Both the position numbers and the translations under genes were made by a program. A model generated the notes under the pieces. The model had not been told where the DNA came from and did no database searches. It was given only the letters and a program-made list of their open reading frames with translations. From contig CAJGDZ010000059.1 of NCBI GenBank assembly GCA_904502055.1, positions 1-9,765 of the forward strand: a stretch of DNA of 9,765 nucleotides, read 5' to 3'. Below are positions 6,787 through 9,765 of the stretch, piece by piece. The DNA is from an uncultured Clostridia bacterium (GTDB lineage Bacteria; Bacillota; Clostridia; Oscillospirales; CAG-272). Position 1 is the first letter of the stretch. Each line of letters starts with the position of its first letter.

Positions 6787-7710
6787 TTATTCTCCGGTAA
6801 TTTCGTTTGAAAAGTGCTCGCCGATGGCGCGGAACATACCAAGAAGTGCTCCGTGTGTCGGCTCGGGGAAGACCTCGAAGGCGGCGTGCGCCTCAAAGTT
6901 GATGGCACCGCGATAACCGACGGTGCGGAGCGCCGTCGTCATGCTTACATAATCCACAAGGGATTTATTGCCGCTTCCCATCTGTGTAAAGGGCATGGTA
7001 TGCAGGTCGGCGTTCTTACCGGTGTCGTGAATGTGAAGCGCCTTTATGCGGCCCCCCAGCGTGAGGATGGTGTTCTTGATGTTTCTCGCAACCAGTGAGG
7101 CGTGTCCCACGTCAAAGCAGAAGCCGAAGATCTCCTCGCCTGCCATTTTGTTGAGCGTATCAATATAGTAATTGGTCTCGTTCGGATCCTCGCAGGTGCA
7201 CTCAAAAATGTTGCCGTTGCGAATGTTCCACATATTCTCAAGGCATATGGTCACGCCATTTTGCTTGGCGGTGTCGATGAGCTGAGAATAGTAATCGATG
7301 TTGCGCTTTTGGATCTCGGCAAGCGGATAGCTCATGGTCTCCTGTACGGGATGGACGATGAGGTAGGGGGAGCCGAGGTATTTGGAGATCTCGATGCTGC
7401 GCTTGGCCTCGAGAAGGCGGTATCGGTTGCCTTGCTCGTCGCCGTGGCGGTAAGTCGGAGAGGGCGCGTGGGTCTGGCAGACCTCAAGTCCGTAGCGATC
7501 CAGCTCCTCCTTTTCCTTGGCGAGATACTTTTCGATGATCTCCTCGGTGCTCATCTCAAAGAAGCGCGGCTCGTATCCGTTTTGCTCGGTAAATTTGTAG
7601 ATGGAATAATCCAGGCCGTCGATGCGCGCCGCGCGATAAAGCTGATAGTACCTTTCGCGGTCGGCATTTACGGGGTTGAGCTTGGGGTTGATCAGGCTGA
7701 TCTTAAGCAT
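6787..7710 (-). CDS. TIM-barrel sugar phosphate isomerase/epimerase (xylose isomerase-like), downstream copy
   Basis: 307-residue cytoplasmic protein of the AP-endonuclease-2/xylose-isomerase-like TIM barrel superfamily, which includes ketose 3-epimerases and inosose-processing enzymes. Predicted metal ligands stand at the expected strand ends: Glu158 (CLENMW), Asp200 and His203 (FDVGHA), His226/His228 (ALHIHD) and Glu273 (NFEAH). A THAP segment (80-83) and VHP (119-121) mark strands 3 and 4. It is last in the minus-strand cluster, 14 bp after its paralogue, and has a GGGAGG-type ribosome binding site. Hand alignment to that paralogue is gap-free, with about 206 of 307 identities. Substrate unknown: a sugar or sugar phosphate of the mannose/fructose/lyxulose type would fit the locus, but no residue proves it. 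Confidence 0.85.
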   Translation of the reverse strand: MLKISLINPKLNPVNADRERYYQLYRAARIDGLDYSIYKFTEQNGYEPRFFEMSTEEIIEKYLAKEKEELDRYGLEVCQTHAPSPTYRHGDEQGNRYRLLEAKRSIEISKYLGSPYLIVHPVQETMSYPLAEIQKRNIDYYSQLIDTAKQNGVTICLENMWNIRNGNIFECTCEDPNETNYYIDTLNKMAGEEIFGFCFDVGHASLVARNIKNTILTLGGRIKALHIHDTGKNADLHTMPFTQMGSGNKSLVDYVSMTTALRTVGYRGAINFEAHAAFEVFPEPTHGALLGMFRAIGEHFSNEITGE

Positions 7711-7716
7711 AGTCGA

Positions 7717-7724
7717 TCCCTCCC
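7717..7724 (-). promoter_or_regulatory. Ribosome binding site of the downstream epimerase copy
   Basis: Read on the minus strand, GGGAGGGA follows the upstream copy's stop codon directly and lies 6 to 8 bases before the ATG whose first base is 7710. It is a strong site that supports this start and suggests the second copy is translated independently rather than only by coupling. Confidence 0.75.
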
Positions 7725-8648
7725 TTATTCTGCCGTGATCTCATCGGAGAAGTAGGCACCGATGGCGTGAAAGAGCTTCAGAAGCGCTCCGTGCGTATCC
7801 TCGGGGAATACCTCGAAGGCATTGTGCGCCTCAAAGTTGATGGCTCCGCGGTAACCGATGGCGTGAAGCCCGAGAAGCATACTGCGGTAGTCGGTGAGCG
7901 GTGTGGCACCGTTGCCCATTTGGGAGTAGGGAAGCGTGTGCAGGTCGGCCATCTTGGAGACGTCGTGAATGTGAAGGGCCTTTATGCGGCTTCCCAGTGC
8001 AATCAGTTGATTCTTCATGTATTTGCCGCACAGGGTGGCGTGTCCCACGTCGTAGCAGAAGCCGAAGCACTCCTCACCTGCCATCTGATTGAGTGTGTCG
8101 ATGTAATCGCAGGCCTCGTAGGCATCTGCGCAGGTACACTCAAAAATATTGCCGTTGCGGCTGATCCACATATTTTCAAGACAGATCGTTACGCCGCACC
8201 TCTTGGCGGTTTCGATGAGCGCAGAGTAAAACTCAAGATTTTGCTTGCGAAGCTCATCGGGAGCGAGCGCAAAGGACTCGGTGATAGGGTGCACGATCAC
8301 GTATTTCGATCCGAGATAAGCCGTTAGCTCAATGCTTTTCTTGGCTTCGGTCAGACGGAGCTTATTTCCTTCCTCGTCCCCGTAGCGCCAGGTGGGGAAG
8401 GGCGCGTGGGTCTGGCAGACCTCAAGACCGTAGCGATCCAGCTCTTCCTTTTCTTTTGCCAGATGCTTTTCGATGATCTCGTCGGTGCTCATGGCAAAGA
8501 AATTGGGAGCATAGCCGTTCTTTTCGGTAAACTTGTTGATGGAATAGTCCAATCCGTCAATACCGGCTTCTTTATACATTTGGAAATATTTTTCCCGATC
8601 CGAGTCGATTTTGTTGATCTTTGCATTGAGTAGGCTGATTTTAAGCAT
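7725..8648 (-). CDS. TIM-barrel sugar phosphate isomerase/epimerase (xylose isomerase-like), upstream copy
   Basis: 307-residue paralogue of the gene that follows it, with the same predicted metal ligands: Glu158, Asp200, His203, His226/His228 and Glu273. Conservation is highest at the strands carrying these residues. It falls to 5 of 20 identities at residues 121-140, just after strand 4 (IVHP). The loop after strand 3 reads HAPFPTWRYG here and HAPSPTYRHG in the other copy. This pattern fits two active isomerases/epimerases with shifted substrate preference rather than a decaying duplicate, and no frameshift or stop is present. It starts 15 bp after the DUF1294 gene with a modest AAAGG ribosome binding site. 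Function is assigned only to superfamily level. Hydroxypyruvate isomerase, ketose 3-epimerase or inosose-related activity all remain possible. Confidence 0.85.
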   Translation of the reverse strand: MLKISLLNAKINKIDSDREKYFQMYKEAGIDGLDYSINKFTEKNGYAPNFFAMSTDEIIEKHLAKEKEELDRYGLEVCQTHAPFPTWRYGDEEGNKLRLTEAKKSIELTAYLGSKYVIVHPITESFALAPDELRKQNLEFYSALIETAKRCGVTICLENMWISRNGNIFECTCADAYEACDYIDTLNQMAGEECFGFCYDVGHATLCGKYMKNQLIALGSRIKALHIHDVSKMADLHTLPYSQMGNGATPLTDYRSMLLGLHAIGYRGAINFEAHNAFEVFPEDTHGALLKLFHAIGAYFSDEITAE

Positions 8649-8663
8649 AACTCGCCTTTCTTT

Positions 8664-8939
8664 TTATTTTAAGAAGTAGAAATACAAAATGGTAAGTACG
8701 ATCTGAATGGCAAGAATGACCGGGATACCGATCATAAATTTTTTGTGTTGCGTCTTGTGGCGAATGATCTGCATGGTAATATACATCGGCAACGAGCCTC
8801 CGAGTGCCGAGAACAGCAGAAGCGTTGCCTCGGGTACACGGTGACGGGGCATACATTTAGCTGCAATCTTATCGTAAACGGTGAGGATCACCGAAATCGC
8901 GGCGATTGCAAGAAAGGCATACCATACGATTTTTTCCAT
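8664..8939 (-). CDS. DUF1294 family small integral membrane protein
   Basis: 91-residue protein with three predicted membrane segments, about residues 3-21, 38-59 and 69-90. Family hallmarks are YDK (22-24) at the end of helix 1, RVPE (34-37), a double Gly (47-48), HKT (61-63) and Phe68 before helix 3. These match the DUF1294 (YsdA-like) family, whose molecular role is not known. Length is normal for the family and the gene appears intact. The minus-strand ATG is preceded by AAGGGACAAGGAC, giving a usable ribosome binding site, and starts 13 bp after the glnS stop. Being between glnS and the epimerase genes probably reflects shared transcription rather than shared function. Confidence 0.85.
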   Translation of the reverse strand: MEKIVWYAFLAIAAISVILTVYDKIAAKCMPRHRVPEATLLLFSALGGSLPMYITMQIIRHKTQHKKFMIGIPVILAIQIVLTILYFYFLK

Positions 8940-8952
8940 AGTCCTTGTCCCT

Positions 8953-9765
8953 TCAGTTCTTGGGGAAGCTATCCTTCAGACCCACGATGCGGTTGAAGGT
9001 GTTCTCGTTCTTGGAATCCTTGCAGAAGTAACCCACGCGGACAAACTGAAACTTGTCACCCGGCTTTGCTTCGTCAAGGCAGGGCTCAACCATAGCTCCC
9101 TCTACCTTAGTGAGCGAATCCCCGTTTAAGAAGTCAAGATAGGTCTTGCCCTCGGGGACGTCAGCGGTGTTCTCAATGGTGAACAGACGGTCGTAAAGCA
9201 TCAGCGTTACGGGCTTTGCGTACTTGGCAGACAGCCAATGAACGGTGCCCTTGATCTTACGGCCGTCCAGAGGCATACCGCTACCGGTCTCAAGGTCGGC
9301 GGTGGCGTGGATGCACTTGACGGAGCCGTCCTCGTTCTTCTCGATGCCGGCATATTTGATGATATAGCCGCCCATCAGACGAACCTCGCCGTCGGGCTTC
9401 AGACGGAAGAACTTGGGAGGCGGAACCTCGGCAAAGTCATCGGCGTCGATGTAGATCTCCCGTGTCATCGGGACCTCACGCGTGCCAAGCTCCGGCTTCT
9501 GCGGATGGTTGGGCAGTGTGATGGTTTCTTCCTTATCCTCGGGATAGTTATCGATGATGACCTTGATGGGGGAGAAAATGCCGATACGGCGCGGCGCATT
9601 CTCGTTCAGATCGTCGCGCACGCAGGCCTCCAGCTGACGGATGTCAACGGTGTGGTCGGTGTTGGTCACGCCCGCTTCACGGACAAAGGTAAAGAGTGCC
9701 TCGGGCGTATAGCCGCGGCGGCGCAGGCCCTTAAGCGTAGGAAGACGGGGGTCATCCCAGCCGTC
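8953..9765 (-). CDS. glnS: Glutaminyl-tRNA synthetase, C-terminal part (5' end outside the window)
   Basis: Cytoplasmic class I aminoacyl-tRNA synthetase charging tRNA-Gln with glutamine. 270 residues are visible, about half of a normal GlnRS. The visible part opens with DGWDDPRLPTLKGLRRRGYT (residues 1-20), a strong GlnRS signature that lies just after the KMSKS-type loop in known enzymes. The anticodon-binding beta-barrels follow: a VIIDNYPE strand, the NHPQKPELGTREVP segment, REIYIDADDF, GEVRLMGGYIIKY, a KGTVHWLSAKYA segment and the end GYFCKDS...FNRIVGLKDSFPKN. The frame is open to the window edge, so the GTG near 9669 is an internal Val codon and not the start. Catalytic HIGH and KMSKS motifs lie beyond the edge. 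Many Firmicutes lack GlnRS and make Gln-tRNA by amidation, so its presence is a lineage clue. Confidence 0.95.
   Translation of the reverse strand, partial: DGWDDPRLPTLKGLRRRGYTPEALFTFVREAGVTNTDHTVDIRQLEACVRDDLNENAPRRIGIFSPIKVIIDNYPEDKEETITLPNHPQKPELGTREVPMTREIYIDADDFAEVPPPKFFRLKPDGEVRLMGGYIIKYAGIEKNEDGSVKCIHATADLETGSGMPLDGRKIKGTVHWLSAKYAKPVTLMLYDRLFTIENTADVPEGKTYLDFLNGDSLTKVEGAMVEPCLDEAKPGDKFQFVRVGYFCKDSKNENTFNRIVGLKDSFPKN

Noticed and set aside
7102..8327. Plus-strand open frames opposite the two epimerases
   Set aside because: Similar frames occur at the same place in both copies, which follows from the paralogy of the true minus-strand genes. The translations carry no domain of their own.
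6787..8648. Tandem epimerase copies as an assembly duplication artefact
   Set aside because: The copies differ at about one third of residues, spread along the whole length, which is far too much for an artefact.
9667..9669. GTG start for a short 238-residue C-terminal protein
   Set aside because: The same frame continues to the window edge and encodes the conserved GWDDPR and GLRRRGYT signature of GlnRS, so this GTG is an internal Val codon.

Overview
The window looks like part of the chromosome of an anaerobic gut-type Clostridia (Firmicutes/Bacillota) bacterium. This is inferred from the gene families (a LacX-type epimerase, a D-lyxose-isomerase-family cupin, a long mannose-6-phosphate-isomerase-like protein, a DUF1294 protein, a bacterial GlnRS), AGGAG-like ribosome binding sites and tight operon packing. 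Species cannot be set from the sequence alone. No RNA gene, mobile element, CRISPR array or prophage gene was found. Genes are packed so closely that no gene-free stretch exceeds about 90 bases.

Plus strand, 1-6700, is a mannoside/mannose catabolic cluster. It holds the 3' part of a GH38 alpha-mannosidase (5' end outside the window), a LacX-like aldose 1-epimerase, a D-lyxose/mannose isomerase family cupin, a FIST-like putative ligand-binding protein, and a 603-residue class I mannose-6-phosphate-isomerase-like protein. The last has an extra N-terminal region resembling a P-loop kinase fold without a usable P-loop. The first four genes are separated by 6 bp or less or overlap. The fifth follows a 52-bp gap with a perfect TATAAT box and a strong ribosome binding site, and has much stronger codon bias. 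The likely logic, inferred from family functions, is that the mannosidase releases mannose, the epimerase equilibrates its anomers, the lyxose/mannose isomerase could give fructose, and the PMI-like protein could take mannose 6-phosphate to fructose 6-phosphate. The transporter and sugar kinase this would need are not in the window.

Between 6701 and 6786 two strong hairpins separate convergent transcription units. The first fits termination of the plus-strand cluster, and the second is symmetric (A-run, stem, T-run) and can serve both strands.

Minus strand, 9765 down to 6787, reads glnS (3' part only, 5' end outside the window), a three-helix DUF1294 membrane protein, then two tandem TIM-barrel sugar isomerase/epimerase paralogues of exactly 307 residues each. 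They align without gaps at about two thirds identity and keep the same predicted metal ligands. Gaps of 13-15 bp suggest one transcript.

The most notable points are the orphan FIST-like gene inside a mannose operon, the pseudo-kinase/PMI-like fusion with a changed metal motif, and the tandem epimerase pair whose differences concentrate near predicted active-site loops.
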